Assembly: GCF_011758655.1 (NCBI RefSeq)
Contig: NZ_JAAMPA010000001.1
Span: 1,736,001-1,800,000, forward strand
Direction: 5' to 3'
DNA length: 64,000 nucleotides
DNA from: Modestobacter marinus
Lineage (GTDB): Bacteria > Actinomycetota > Actinomycetes > Mycobacteriales > Geodermatophilaceae
The notes beneath the pieces were generated by a model. The model had not been told where the DNA came from. It ran no database searches and saw only the letters and a program-made list of their open reading frames with translations. The translations under genes were made by a program, and so were the position numbers. Positions 6,703-14,510 of this stretch are shown piece by piece (position 1 is the stretch's first letter; each line of letters starts with the position of its first letter).

Positions 6703-7650
6703 TCAGGCGGTCAGGTCGGTGGTGCCGGCGGCGAAGACGTCCTCGACGGCGATCGGGGAGGCCAGGATCCGCTGGTCCACCGCCGCGCGCAGCAACTGCT
6801 CGAGCACCGCCCGGTTCGGCTCCAGCCCGTAGGGCAGCGGGTCGGACCCGGTGGCCTGCAGGACCCGCTGGTACATCCGGTCGGTGCCGGTGGGCGCCTC
6901 GATCTCCTCGGCGCGCAACCGCTGGACGTACCGCTGCTTGGCGCGAGCGAACACGTCGAAGACCTCCGCGGCGAGCTCCGGCCGCTCCCGGAGGAGATCG
7001 TTGCGGACCACCACGAGGTGGTTGATCGGGTACAGCCCGCGCTGCTCGAGGGCACGGAACCCCGCCTCGGTCGGCTCGGGGATCAGCGGGACGACGTCGG
7101 GGGAGTCCAGGTCGGCGCCGATCACCGCGGCCAGCTGCCCGCTGCGCAGCTGCTCCTCCATCGTGCCGCCCGGCTCGAGCGGGACGACGTTGGCCGGCGG
7201 CTCGTACTGCGTCACGTGCTCGTCGCCGGAGAGCGCCCAGGTGATTCCGCTGAGGTCGACGTCGTACTCGTCCTGCAGCACGGCCCGTGCCCACACCCCG
7301 GTGGTCACGGTGTACCCGCGGTTGACGCCCACCCGGCGGCCGGCGAGGTCGGCCGGTGTCCGCACGTCGGAGCCGGCCAGCACCTGCACGGCCCCGTGGT
7401 GGAACCCGCGCACCAGGAAGGCCGGCACAGCGGTGAAGGCCACTCCGTGGGCCTTGGCGACCAGGTAGGTGGTCAGCGCCATCTCGCTGATGTCGAACTC
7501 CAGGTCGCGGACCATCCGGCGGAACGCCTGGGGGAGGACCGGGACCTCCTCGAAGGCGAAGCGGAAGCCCTGCGGCGCCACCGCCCCGCTCTTCAGGTCG
7601 GCGTTGTTCCCCTGCGTGCGGGTGACGGTCTTCAGCAGCGGCTCGGCCAC
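6703..7650 (-). CDS. 4,5-dihydroxyphthalate decarboxylase (Pht5)-family protein, copy A
   Basis: 315 residues. GTG at 7650 is chosen over longer forms because AGGAGGA lies just upstream (3-base spacing) and the family's N-terminal pattern (strand, then 'LKSGAVAPQGF') begins there. The protein has the periplasmic-binding-protein fold without a signal peptide, as in Pht5. Visible segments are MVRDLEFDISEMALTTYLV near 48, a hinge ADLAGRRVGVNRGY near 100, and a C-terminal helical part. Pht5 removes a carboxylate from 4,5-dihydroxyphthalate to give protocatechuate. This copy is clearly different from the plus-strand homologue at 10688, so the two probably act on different substrates. A nitrate/taurine-type binding protein is less likely. 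Confidence 0.8.
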   Translation of the reverse strand: MAEPLLKTVTRTQGNNADLKSGAVAPQGFRFAFEEVPVLPQAFRRMVRDLEFDISEMALTTYLVAKAHGVAFTAVPAFLVRGFHHGAVQVLAGSDVRTPADLAGRRVGVNRGYTVTTGVWARAVLQDEYDVDLSGITWALSGDEHVTQYEPPANVVPLEPGGTMEEQLRSGQLAAVIGADLDSPDVVPLIPEPTEAGFRALEQRGLYPINHLVVVRNDLLRERPELAAEVFDVFARAKQRYVQRLRAEEIEAPTGTDRMYQRVLQATGSDPLPYGLEPNRAVLEQLLRAAVDQRILASPIAVEDVFAAGTTDLTA

Positions 7651-7794
7651 GTGTCCTCCTGGCTGGTGCCCGCCGGTCACGTGTCCGACGGCGCTCTCCT
7701 CGTGCGGTGACCTCCGGTCCCGGCCGCCGCGACCCGCTCGACGCGGCGGCCGACCGGGGGGCATCTCTGACGGTCGGTGCGCAGCAAACTAGCA

Positions 7795-7805
7795 TGGTCA
7801 GACCA
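7795..7805. promoter_or_regulatory. perfect GntR/FCD-type operator in divergent promoter region
   Basis: TGGTCAGACCA matches the FCD-type GntR consensus TNGTNNNACNA exactly and is a near-perfect palindrome. It lies between the leftward Pht5-like/RpiB-like operon (start 7650) and the rightward adh-ligK-ligJ operon (start 7861), so one bound dimer could control both. Confidence 0.65.
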
Positions 7806-7860
7806 ATAGACCGCGGGTTACGGTGATGCCGATCACCACCGTCGGAGGCAGGGGGCAGGC

Positions 7861-8976
7861 ATGGCAGACCAGGTGCTGGCGGCAGTGCGGACCGGGCCCG
7901 GGAGGACGGAACTCCGGGAGTTCCCGATGCCCGAGATCACGGACGATGCCGCGTTGCTCAGGATCGAGGTGGCCGGCATCTGCGGCACCGACGTGAAGCT
8001 GTACCGCAAGCCCACCATCGACGCGCCGGTGATCATGGGGCACGAGAACATCGGCGTCATCGCGAAGGCCGGCGCGCAGTGGTCCCGGATGCACGGGCTG
8101 CGCGAGGGTGACCGGGTCTTCGTGGAGCACTACGTCGGCTGCATGCACTGCGAGTGGTGTCGGGCGGGGGAGTACCGGCACTGCCAGCTCACCGACTGGC
8201 GGACGAACCCCGACGCCCGCCGCTACGGCTACACCTCCTCGGACAACCCGGGGCGGCTGTGGGGTGGGTTCTCCCAGTACATGTACCTGCCGTGGAACGC
8301 GGTGACCCACCGGGTGCCCGACGGTGTCTCCGCCGAGCTGGCCGGCCTGGTCACCCCGCTGTCCAACGGCATCGAGTGGGCGCTCAACGCCGGCCGGGTG
8401 GGCTACGCGAAGACCGTGCTCATCCAGGGCCCCGGCCAGCAGGGGCTGTCCCAGGTCGTCGCCTCCAAGCAGGCCGGCGCCTCGCTGATCGTCGTCACCG
8501 GCACGACCCGGGACTCCTCCCGGTTGCAGCTGGCCCGCGACCTGGGGGCGGACGCCACCATCGACGTGCTGACCGAGGACCCGCTGGAGCGGGTCCTGGA
8601 ACTGACCGGCGGCGCGGGCGTCGACGTCGTCCTGGACTGCACCTCCGGGGCGGGGACCGCACCGGTCCTGCTCGGCATCGACGCGCTCAAGCGCCGGGAG
8701 GGGATCATGGTGACCCAGGGCGAGGAGGCCGCGTTCCCCGACTTCCCGCTCAAGAAGATGACCGAGAAGTGCATCACGCTGGCCAGCGCCCGCGGGCACA
8801 GCTACCGCTCGGTGGAGCTCGCACTGGCGCAGCTGGCCTCGGGCCGCTTCCCCCTGGAGCGGCTGGCCACGCACACCTTCGGCCTCGAGGACGTCGACCA
8901 CGCGATCCGCGCCCTGGCCGGGGAGACCGGCGAGGACGCGCTGCACATCTCGCTCCTGCCCTGGGGGGCGGCGTGA
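7861..8976 (+). CDS. zinc-dependent alcohol dehydrogenase (MDR family)
   Basis: 371 residues, ATG start with GGAGGCAGGGGGC upstream. It is a medium-chain dehydrogenase/reductase. The catalytic zinc ligands are C41 (GICGTD) and H61-E62 (GHEN); the structural zinc cysteines are C94, C97, C100 and C108 ([11 protein letters not shown]). The NAD(P) fold follows, with [10 protein letters not shown] near 190. The catalytic domain has an extra loop around [13 protein letters not shown]. The stop overlaps the ligK start by four bases, so the enzyme is made with the LigK/LigJ aldolase and hydratase. It may oxidise a hydroxyl or semialdehyde intermediate of the pathway. LigC, the usual semialdehyde dehydrogenase, belongs to another family and is absent. 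Confidence 0.9.
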   Translation: MADQVLAAVRTGPGRTELREFPMPEITDDAALLRIEVAGICGTDVKLYRKPTIDAPVIMGHENIGVIAKAGAQWSRMHGLREGDRVFVEHYVGCMHCEWCRAGEYRHCQLTDWRTNPDARRYGYTSSDNPGRLWGGFSQYMYLPWNAVTHRVPDGVSAELAGLVTPLSNGIEWALNAGRVGYAKTVLIQGPGQQGLSQVVASKQAGASLIVVTGTTRDSSRLQLARDLGADATIDVLTEDPLERVLELTGGAGVDVVLDCTSGAGTAPVLLGIDALKRREGIMVTQGEEAAFPDFPLKKMTEKCITLASARGHSYRSVELALAQLASGRFPLERLATHTFGLEDVDHAIRALAGETGEDALHISLLPWGAA

Positions 8977-9665
8977 GTGGCATCGTCGTCCGCAACCCCC
9001 GGCGTGCCGACCCCCACGTGGTCGCCGGCCTGGCCGCCTGCGGCGTCTCGACCGTGCACGAGGCGCAGGGCCGCACGAACCTGCTGCACCCGGCGCTGCG
9101 GCCGGTCTACCGCGGGGCGCGGGTGGCCGGCACCGCGGTGACGGTCAGCGTGCCGCCGGGGGACAACTGGATGATCCACGTCGCCGTCGAGCAGTGCGCC
9201 GAGGGCGACCTCCTGGTCGTCGCGCCCACGACGCCGTCGCAGGCCGGCTACTTCGGTGACCTGCTGGCCACGTCCCTGGCCGCCCGCGGGGTGCGTGGCC
9301 TGGTCATCGACGCCGGCGTGCGGGACGTCGCCGACCTGACCGAGATGCGGTTCCCCGTCTGGTCCCGCTGGATCTCGGCGTTCGGCACGGTCAAGGAGAC
9401 CCTGGGCAGCGTGAACGTTGGGATGGTCTGCGCCGGTCAGTGGGTGGAGCCCGGTGACGTGGTGGTGGCCGACGACGACGGCGTCGTCGTCGTGCCCCGG
9501 GACGAGGCCGCGCAGGTGCTGGACGCCGCCCGGGCCCGCGAGGCCAAGGAGGCCCGTGCCCGGGAACGCTATGCCAACGGGGAGCTGGGCCTGGACGTCA
9601 ACGGGATGCGCGAGCGGCTGGTGCGCACGGGCCTCACCTACGTGGACGCGGAGGACGCCTCGTGA
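8973..9665 (+). CDS. ligK: 4-carboxy-4-hydroxy-2-oxoadipate (CHA) aldolase
   Basis: 230 residues, GTG start overlapping the dehydrogenase stop. It matches LigK/GalC/ProA of the RraA-like class II aldolases closely along its whole length: [16 protein letters not shown] near 19, [11 protein letters not shown] near 48, [11 protein letters not shown] near 61, YFGDLLATS near 93, and the metal/pyruvate-binding VIDAGVRD with R117-D118. The enzyme cleaves CHA to pyruvate and oxaloacetate with a divalent metal, the last step of the protocatechuate 4,5-cleavage and gallate pathways. It overlaps ligJ by four bases, and LigJ makes its substrate. Oxaloacetate decarboxylation is a known side activity of the family. 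Confidence 0.93.
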   Translation: MSGIVVRNPRRADPHVVAGLAACGVSTVHEAQGRTNLLHPALRPVYRGARVAGTAVTVSVPPGDNWMIHVAVEQCAEGDLLVVAPTTPSQAGYFGDLLATSLAARGVRGLVIDAGVRDVADLTEMRFPVWSRWISAFGTVKETLGSVNVGMVCAGQWVEPGDVVVADDDGVVVVPRDEAAQVLDAARAREAKEARARERYANGELGLDVNGMRERLVRTGLTYVDAEDAS

Positions 9666-10681
9666 TCATCGACTGCCACGGTCACTACACGACCGAGCCG
9701 GCGGCGCTGCAGGAGTTCCGTGCGGCGCAGCTGGCCGCGCTGGACGACCCGGCCGCCAGGGCCCCCGAGCCGCCGGTGATCGGCGACGACGAGCTGCGCG
9801 CCAGCGTGGAGGGCAACCAGCTGCGGGTGCTCCGCGAGCGGGGCGGGGACCTGATGGTGCTGTCGCCGCGCGCCTCGGGGATGGGGCACCACGTCGATGA
9901 CCCGGAGACCGCGCGGGTGTGGGCGGCGACGAGCAACGACCTCGTCGGCCGGCTGGTCGGGCTCTACCCGGAGCGCTTCGCCGGGGTCTGCCAGCTGCCG
10001 CAGACCCCGGGCGGTCCGCTGGACGACGCCGTGGCCGAGCTGCACCGGTGCGTGGAGACGCTGGGCTTCGTCGGCTGCAACCTCAACCCCGACCCCTCGG
10101 GCGGGTTCTGGACGGCGGAGCCGCTGACCGACGAGTACTGGTTCCCGCTCTACGAGGCGATGGTCGAACTGGACGTCCCCGCGATGGTGCACGTGTCCGG
10201 TTCGTGCAACCCGGTCTTCCACGCCCTCGGGGCGCACTACCTGAACGCCGACACCACGGCGTTCATGCAGTTCCTCACGGGCGACCTGTTCACCCGGTTC
10301 CCCACGCTGCGGTTCGTGATCCCGCACGGCGGCGGTGCCGTTCCGTACCACTGGGGGCGCTATCGCGGGCTCGCCGAGCGGATGGGCCGACCGCAGCCGT
10401 CGACGCTGCTGGACAACGTCTTCTTCGACACCTGCGTCTACCACCAGCCGGGCATCGACCTGCTGACCCGGGTCGTGCCGGTGGACAACGTGCTGTTCGC
10501 CTCGGAGATGCTCGGTGCCGTCCGCGGAGCCGATCCGGAGTCCGGTGTCGGCTGGGACGACACCAAGGTCTACGTCGACCGCGCCGGGCTGACCGACACC
10601 GAACTGTCCAAGGTCTTCGAGGGGAACGCGCGCCGCGTCTACCCCCGTCTGGATGCGCAGCTCACCGCTGCGGGGAAGTAG
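9662..10681 (+). CDS. ligJ: 4-oxalomesaconate hydratase, amidohydrolase type
   Basis: 339 residues, GTG start overlapping ligK by four bases. The sequence follows LigJ of the amidohydrolase superfamily from end to end: IIDCHGHYT with metal ligands H6 and H8, [13 protein letters not shown] near 68, [11 protein letters not shown] near 140, MVHVSGSCN with H177, [20 protein letters not shown] with H222, and [11 protein letters not shown] with E282. LigJ hydrates 4-oxalomesaconate to CHA, the substrate of LigK. The LigK-LigJ pair therefore covers the last two steps of the meta-cleavage route for protocatechuate or gallate. The alternative hydratase GalB is a PIG-L family protein and unrelated. Confidence 0.93.
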   Translation: MIIDCHGHYTTEPAALQEFRAAQLAALDDPAARAPEPPVIGDDELRASVEGNQLRVLRERGGDLMVLSPRASGMGHHVDDPETARVWAATSNDLVGRLVGLYPERFAGVCQLPQTPGGPLDDAVAELHRCVETLGFVGCNLNPDPSGGFWTAEPLTDEYWFPLYEAMVELDVPAMVHVSGSCNPVFHALGAHYLNADTTAFMQFLTGDLFTRFPTLRFVIPHGGGAVPYHWGRYRGLAERMGRPQPSTLLDNVFFDTCVYHQPGIDLLTRVVPVDNVLFASEMLGAVRGADPESGVGWDDTKVYVDRAGLTDTELSKVFEGNARRVYPRLDAQLTAAGK

Positions 10682-10687
10682 CGCCTG

Positions 10688-11677
10688 ATGTCCCGACTGC
10701 GGCTGACGTTCGCCTGCGGCGACTACGACCGGACCCGCGCCCTCGCCGAGGGCACGATCCTGCCCGACGGCATCGACCTGAACTACCTGCGGCTCCCGGT
10801 CGAGGAGACGTTCTTCCGGATGATGCGGCACCGGGAGTTCGAGGTGGCGGAGATGTCGCTGTCCTCCTACGTGAAGTCCCTGGACAGCGGGGGGTCGCCC
10901 TTCGTGGCCCTGCCGGTGTACACCTCCCGGCAGTTCCGGCACACCGGCGTCTTCGTGCACGCCGACGCCGGCATCGAGAGGCCGGAGGACCTGCGCGGCA
11001 AGATCGTCGGCACCCCGGAGTGGCAGCTGACCGCCGGCGTCTGGATCCGCGGCATGCTCGCCGACCAGTACGGCGTCCCGGTCGACTCGGTCAGCTACCG
11101 CACCGGGGGGCAGGAGACCCCGGGGCGGATCGAGAAGGCGGCGGTGGACCTGGGCGGAGCCGCCGACCTGCAGCCGATCTCGGAGGGGGAGACGCTCTCG
11201 GGGATGCTCGCCGACGGGCGGATCGACGCCCTGCAGAGCCCCCGGGTGCCGTCGTCGTTCGTTCCCGGCGGGCCGGTCCGCCGGCTGTTCGCCGACCCGG
11301 TGGCGGCGGAGAAGCAGTACTTCTCCGAGACCGGCATCTTCCCGATCATGCACGTCGTCGTGGTACGGCGTGACGTCTACGAGGCCAACCGCTGGGTGGC
11401 CCAGTCGCTGACCAAGGCGCTGACCCTGGCCAAGCAGCAGGCCATGGTCGAGCTCTACGACTCCTCGGCACTGCGGTTCATGCTGCCCTGGCTGATCCCG
11501 GGCCTGGAGGAGGCTCGGTCGCTGCTGGGCGAGGACTACTGGTCCTACGGGTTGGAGCAGAACATCGACACCCTGACCACGTTCCTCCGCTACCACCACG
11601 GACAGGGTCTGTCGAGGCGCCGGCTGGACCCGGAGGAGCTCTTCGCGCCGGAGGCGCTGGAGGCCTTCGTCATCTGA
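10688..11677 (+). CDS. 4,5-dihydroxyphthalate decarboxylase (Pht5)-family protein, copy B
   Basis: 329 residues, ATG start 6 bp after ligJ. It is closer to Pht5 than the minus-strand copy: LTFACGDYDRTRALAEG at the N-terminus, GIDLNYLRLPVEETFFRMMR, FEVAEMSLSSYV, then the ligand-domain segment LRGKIVGTPEWQLTAGVW. It has no signal peptide, so it is a cytosolic enzyme built on the periplasmic-binding-protein fold. The known reaction of the family is decarboxylation of 4,5-dihydroxyphthalate to protocatechuate. As the last gene of the adh-ligK-ligJ operon, it could prepare the dihydroxy acid that later feeds LigJ/LigK. A strong terminator follows. Confidence 0.88.
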   Translation: MSRLRLTFACGDYDRTRALAEGTILPDGIDLNYLRLPVEETFFRMMRHREFEVAEMSLSSYVKSLDSGGSPFVALPVYTSRQFRHTGVFVHADAGIERPEDLRGKIVGTPEWQLTAGVWIRGMLADQYGVPVDSVSYRTGGQETPGRIEKAAVDLGGAADLQPISEGETLSGMLADGRIDALQSPRVPSSFVPGGPVRRLFADPVAAEKQYFSETGIFPIMHVVVVRRDVYEANRWVAQSLTKALTLAKQQAMVELYDSSALRFMLPWLIPGLEEARSLLGEDYWSYGLEQNIDTLTTFLRYHHGQGLSRRRLDPEELFAPEALEAFVI

Positions 11678-11690
11678 CCCGGACGCGCGG

Positions 11691-11720
11691 CGGGCCGGGG
11701 ACCGTGAGGTCCCCGGCCCG
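11691..11720. terminator. hairpin terminator after the ligK-ligJ operon
   Basis: A perfect 13-bp stem (11691-11703 with 11708-11720) closes on a GTGA loop, 13 bp after the stop at 11677. It lies before the convergent small gene ending at 11763 and may serve both strands. Confidence 0.8.
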
Positions 11721-11762
11721 GAGCCGGTCAGCTGCGGCGGTGCAGCGGGTGAGGTGCTGCGG

Positions 11763-11975
11763 TCAGCGCAGGTCGTCGGAGAAGCGCGACAGGACCGCGC
11801 GCCGGGCGATCGGGCCCTGGGCGCCCTCGTAGGACGTCGCGGCGGAGAACGCGTTGCCGACGATGAACGACGTCGTCATCGCCATCCGGCGCAGCCGCGT
11901 TGCCGGGGACCAACGGCGCGGGATGGCGACGCGGGGGGCGGAGATCGCCTGCTGCAGGGGCGTGGTGCTGGTCAC
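11763..11975 (-). CDS. small basic protein of unknown function in the catabolic island
   Basis: 70 residues, GTG start with AGGGAG about 9 bp upstream. I do not recognise a family. The protein is rich in Arg, Ser and Ala, with paired basic patches (RVAIPRRW, RLRRM) and a short neutral stretch MTTSFIVGNAFSAATSY in the middle; there is no clear signal peptide or membrane helix. Support for a real gene comes from the ribosome binding site and from a TGGTCCTAC half-palindrome 37-47 bp upstream that is almost identical to the one before the ferredoxin reductase and class II aldolase. That suggests co-regulation with the pathway. Function is unknown. Confidence 0.55.
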   Translation of the reverse strand: MTSTTPLQQAISAPRVAIPRRWSPATRLRRMAMTTSFIVGNAFSAATSYEGAQGPIARRAVLSRFSDDLR

Positions 11976-12011
11976 GTCAGGTGCTCCCTCTCGATTCTCG
12001 TCTTGCTCTTA

Positions 12012-12022
12012 CAGTAGGACCA
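12012..12022. promoter_or_regulatory. candidate GntR-type operator upstream of small gene
   Basis: On the minus strand this reads TGGTCCTACTG, one base from the TNGTNNNACNA consensus and identical over nine bases to the site at 13724 (TGGTCCTACCA). It lies 37 bp before the start of the 70-residue gene. Confidence 0.45.
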
Positions 12023-12342
12023 TTCGCAGTCCCGGGATGCCCATCGGCCGACCTCTGCCTCGTGAGAGCCCTCACATGAAGAGCGCGGGCATTGTGTGGA
12101 TCACATTTCGAGCATTGCCTGGATCACAGTCGTCATCCGCGTCACACTGCAGGTCAGCGTCCTGTCGATCGGCGGCGTGGCTCGGCGGTCAGGGCTGCGT
12201 CGTTCTGCAGGGGTGGTCGACGGAGACCGGGGGAATGGTCGGCCGGGATTGTCGTGGCCATTCTCTGACAATGGCGGCGTCCCTGGTCGGAACCCTCGGG
12301 CGACCGGCCGCAGAATGGTCGTCACCGGGTGTGGAACGGCCG
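12023..12342. other. 320-bp gap without a gene; contains a spaced direct repeat
   Basis: I see no coding region with a convincing start in this stretch between the small gene and the ferredoxin reductase terminator. It is less GC-rich than its flanks. TGGATCACA occurs twice, at 12097-12105 and 12120-12128, 23 bp apart (about two helical turns); the first copy sits in a TGTGGATCACA palindrome. These could be binding sites, but no promoter is obvious. Confidence 0.4.
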
Positions 12343-12381
12343 CGGGCCGGGGTGGCGACGGGTGGTCGCCACCCCGGCCCG
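12343..12381. terminator. hairpin terminator after ferredoxin reductase gene
   Basis: A perfect 17-bp stem (12343-12359 with 12365-12381) has a 5-base loop. It lies 16 bp beyond the stop of the leftward ferredoxin reductase gene at 12397. Confidence 0.85.
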
Positions 12382-12396
12382 GGGGGAGGGGTTCGG

Positions 12397-13650
12397 TCAG
12401 GCGGTGGCGGCGGCCAGCACCGTCTTGAGCGGGACGGCGCTGTCGGCCACCTGGGTCGGCGACAGTGGCACTCCCAGGGTGAGCGCCTTCCGCACCACCA
12501 GGTAGTCGGCCGGGTTGTTGACCGCGTCCACGCCCAGCAGTTCGCCCTGGCGGTAGTAGAGGACGGAGAACTTCTCGCTGTCCGGGTCGCCGCGCACGAC
12601 GTGCTGGTCGAAGCCGGCCGACAGTCCAGCGATCTGCAGTCGCAGGTCGCCCTGGTTCGACCAGAACCACGGCACGGTCCGGGTCTCCACCCGCCGGCCC
12701 AGCAGCGAGGCGGCGGCCACGCCGGCCTGGGCGACCGCGCTCTGCACCGACTCCAGTCGTACTCGGCCGAGGCCGGTCAGCGGGTGTGGCTGCACGGTGC
12801 AGTCGCCGGCGGCGACCACGGAGGGCGAGCTGGTACACGCCCAGCCGTCCACGACGATCCCGCCGTCGCACTCCAGGCCGATCTGCTCGGCCAGTTCGGT
12901 CCGCGGCTGCACGCCCACCCCGATCAGCACCAGGTCTGCCGGCAGCGTCGACCCGTCGTCGAGGACCACCTCGCTCACCCGGTCGCCGCTGCCGCGCAGT
13001 TCGGTCACCCCGGTCGACAGCAGCACCGTCGTCCCCCGGCGCTCGTGTGCCTGGCGGTAGAACTCCGAGGTGACAGGTGCCACGGCTCGCCCGACCAGTC
13101 GGTCGGCCATCTCGACGACGGTCACCGACCTGCCCTGGGCGCGCGCCGCGGCGGCCGCCTCGAGCCCGATGAACCCCCCGCCGATGACGACGACCTGGCC
13201 GGCGTCGGCGAGTCCGGCCCGCACCTGCGTGGCGTCATCGAGGTCGCGCAGGTAGAGGACGCCGCCCAGGGCGGCACCGGGCACCTGCAGGCGGCGCGGG
13301 CGGGCGCCGACGGTCAGGGCGAGCCGGTCGAAGGCCAGCCGGAGCCCGCCTGCGGTACGTGCGGTGCCGGGGTCGGCCGAAGCGGCGCTGGGAAGGGACA
13401 CGTCGACCACTCGCTCACCGCAGACCAGCTCGATCCCGTTCTCGGCATAGAAGGCGGGTGTGCGGAACGCGAGCGATTCGTGGCCGGCGGCGCCGGCCAG
13501 GAACTCCTTGGACAGCGGCGGCCGCTGGTAGGGCGGGTGTGCCTCCGCGCCGACCAGCGTGATCGGGGCGGTGTCGCCCAGTTCGCGGAGGGAGACGGCC
13601 ACCTGTAGCCCGGCCTGGCTGGCGCCCACGATGACGGTGCCGGCGCTCAT
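12397..13650 (-). CDS. FAD-dependent NAD(P)H-ferredoxin reductase (rhodocoxin/putidaredoxin reductase type)
   Basis: 417 residues from the ATG at 13650, chosen over a GTG three codons upstream because the family starts directly with the first strand. It has two Rossmann motifs: VIVGASQAGLQVA at the start for FAD and VVIGGGFIGLEAAAAAR near 155 for NAD(P)H. PPYQRPPLSK near 43 and the late segment VAAGDCTVQPHP are typical of putidaredoxin/rhodocoxin reductases, and a reductase C-terminal domain follows (VPWFWSNQGDLRLQIAG). Such enzymes reduce adrenodoxin-type ferredoxins, so it is the natural partner of the ferredoxin at 1080 and hence of the Rieske oxygenase, although 11 kb apart. It is divergent from the class II aldolase gene. 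Confidence 0.92.
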   Translation of the reverse strand: MSAGTVIVGASQAGLQVAVSLRELGDTAPITLVGAEAHPPYQRPPLSKEFLAGAAGHESLAFRTPAFYAENGIELVCGERVVDVSLPSAASADPGTARTAGGLRLAFDRLALTVGARPRRLQVPGAALGGVLYLRDLDDATQVRAGLADAGQVVVIGGGFIGLEAAAAARAQGRSVTVVEMADRLVGRAVAPVTSEFYRQAHERRGTTVLLSTGVTELRGSGDRVSEVVLDDGSTLPADLVLIGVGVQPRTELAEQIGLECDGGIVVDGWACTSSPSVVAAGDCTVQPHPLTGLGRVRLESVQSAVAQAGVAAASLLGRRVETRTVPWFWSNQGDLRLQIAGLSAGFDQHVVRGDPDSEKFSVLYYRQGELLGVDAVNNPADYLVVRKALTLGVPLSPTQVADSAVPLKTVLAAATA

Positions 13651-13723
13651 CGGCGCCACCCCGCGTCGGGCATGGGGCGTGCGGAGTGCGCAGGACGCAT
13701 GGACATCTCCGAACCGTCGGGAT

Positions 13724-13734
13724 TGGTCCTACCA
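13724..13734. promoter_or_regulatory. GntR/FCD-type operator in divergent promoter region
   Basis: TGGTCCTACCA fits TNGTNNNACNA exactly, with palindromic TGGT/ACCA arms. It lies between the leftward ferredoxin reductase (start 13650) and the rightward class II aldolase (start 13811), the same arrangement as the site at 7795. Confidence 0.6.
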
Positions 13735-13810
13735 TCATGCCACGCAACGAGCGTCCGGAGGACTGTGCGACCGACGGGGGTCGCAGGCTCCGGTCGAGAC
13801 GGAGGACGAC

Positions 13811-14503
13811 GTGAGCCAGCAGCTGCGGGAACTGGTCTCCCAGGGGTGCCGGGTGCTCGGTGCCGCCGACCAGGGGGACCTCATCTGGGGCCACGTGTCG
13901 GTGCGGGACCCGGAGGGGCGCGGGGTCTGGATGAAGGCTTCCGGACTCGGCTTCGAGGAGGTCGGCCCAGAGGACGTCCTGCTGGTCTCCTGGGACGGCG
14001 AGGTGCTCGAGGGCCACGGTCGACGGCACGCCGAGTACCCGATCCACACCGAGGTGATGCGGGCCCGCCCCGACGTCGGGAGCGTCATCCACACGCACTC
14101 CCCGGCCGCGGTGGCCCTCGGCGCGGTGGGCGTGCCGCTGCGCCCGATCTCGCACGAGGCGAACCTGTTCGTCCCGCCCGATCTCGCCCGGTTCACCGAC
14201 ACCGGGGACCTCGTCCTCACGGCCGAGCTCGGCGAGCGCGTCGCGGCGACCCTGGGCGACCGGAATGCCTGCCTGATGGTCAACCACGGGGTCGTCGTGG
14301 CAGCGGCGGACGTGCCGACGGCCACGGTCACCGCCTACCTGCTGGACCGGGCCTGCCGGATGCAGCTCACCGCGATGGCCACCGGCAGTTGGGCCACCTG
14401 GTCCTCGCCCGAGGAGTCGCTGTCCAAGCGGGGCCACTGCTACTCCGACGCGATGGTGCACGGGGCGTGGGAGTACCTGGTGCGCCGGCTCGACCGCAGC
14501 TGA
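13811..14503 (+). CDS. class II aldolase/adducin-family protein, possible dihydroxyphthalate decarboxylase
   Basis: 230 residues, GTG start with GGAGGA upstream. The zinc site of the family is complete: H94 and H96 in IHTHSPAA and H159 in MVNHGVVVA; the general acid/base Glu is E75 in HAEYPIHTE. Members include fuculose-phosphate aldolase and, in actinobacterial phthalate operons, 3,4-dihydroxyphthalate 2-decarboxylase (PhtC). The 230-residue length and the aromatic-acid neighbourhood favour the decarboxylase role over a sugar-phosphate aldolase, but the sequence alone does not decide. It is convergent with the MFS gene, with a 7-bp gap. Confidence 0.85.
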   Translation: MSQQLRELVSQGCRVLGAADQGDLIWGHVSVRDPEGRGVWMKASGLGFEEVGPEDVLLVSWDGEVLEGHGRRHAEYPIHTEVMRARPDVGSVIHTHSPAAVALGAVGVPLRPISHEANLFVPPDLARFTDTGDLVLTAELGERVAATLGDRNACLMVNHGVVVAAADVPTATVTAYLLDRACRMQLTAMATGSWATWSSPEESLSKRGHCYSDAMVHGAWEYLVRRLDRS

Positions 14504-14510
14504 CCCGCGC

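Noticed and set aside
12097..12105. CRP-like site around TGTGGATCACA
   Set aside because: The spacing is too short for the TGTGA-N6-TCACA consensus; only a general palindrome is present.
12096..12428. Open frames in the 12.0-12.4 kb gap
   Set aside because: No ribosome binding site or recognisable domain, and they run into the terminator of the reductase gene.
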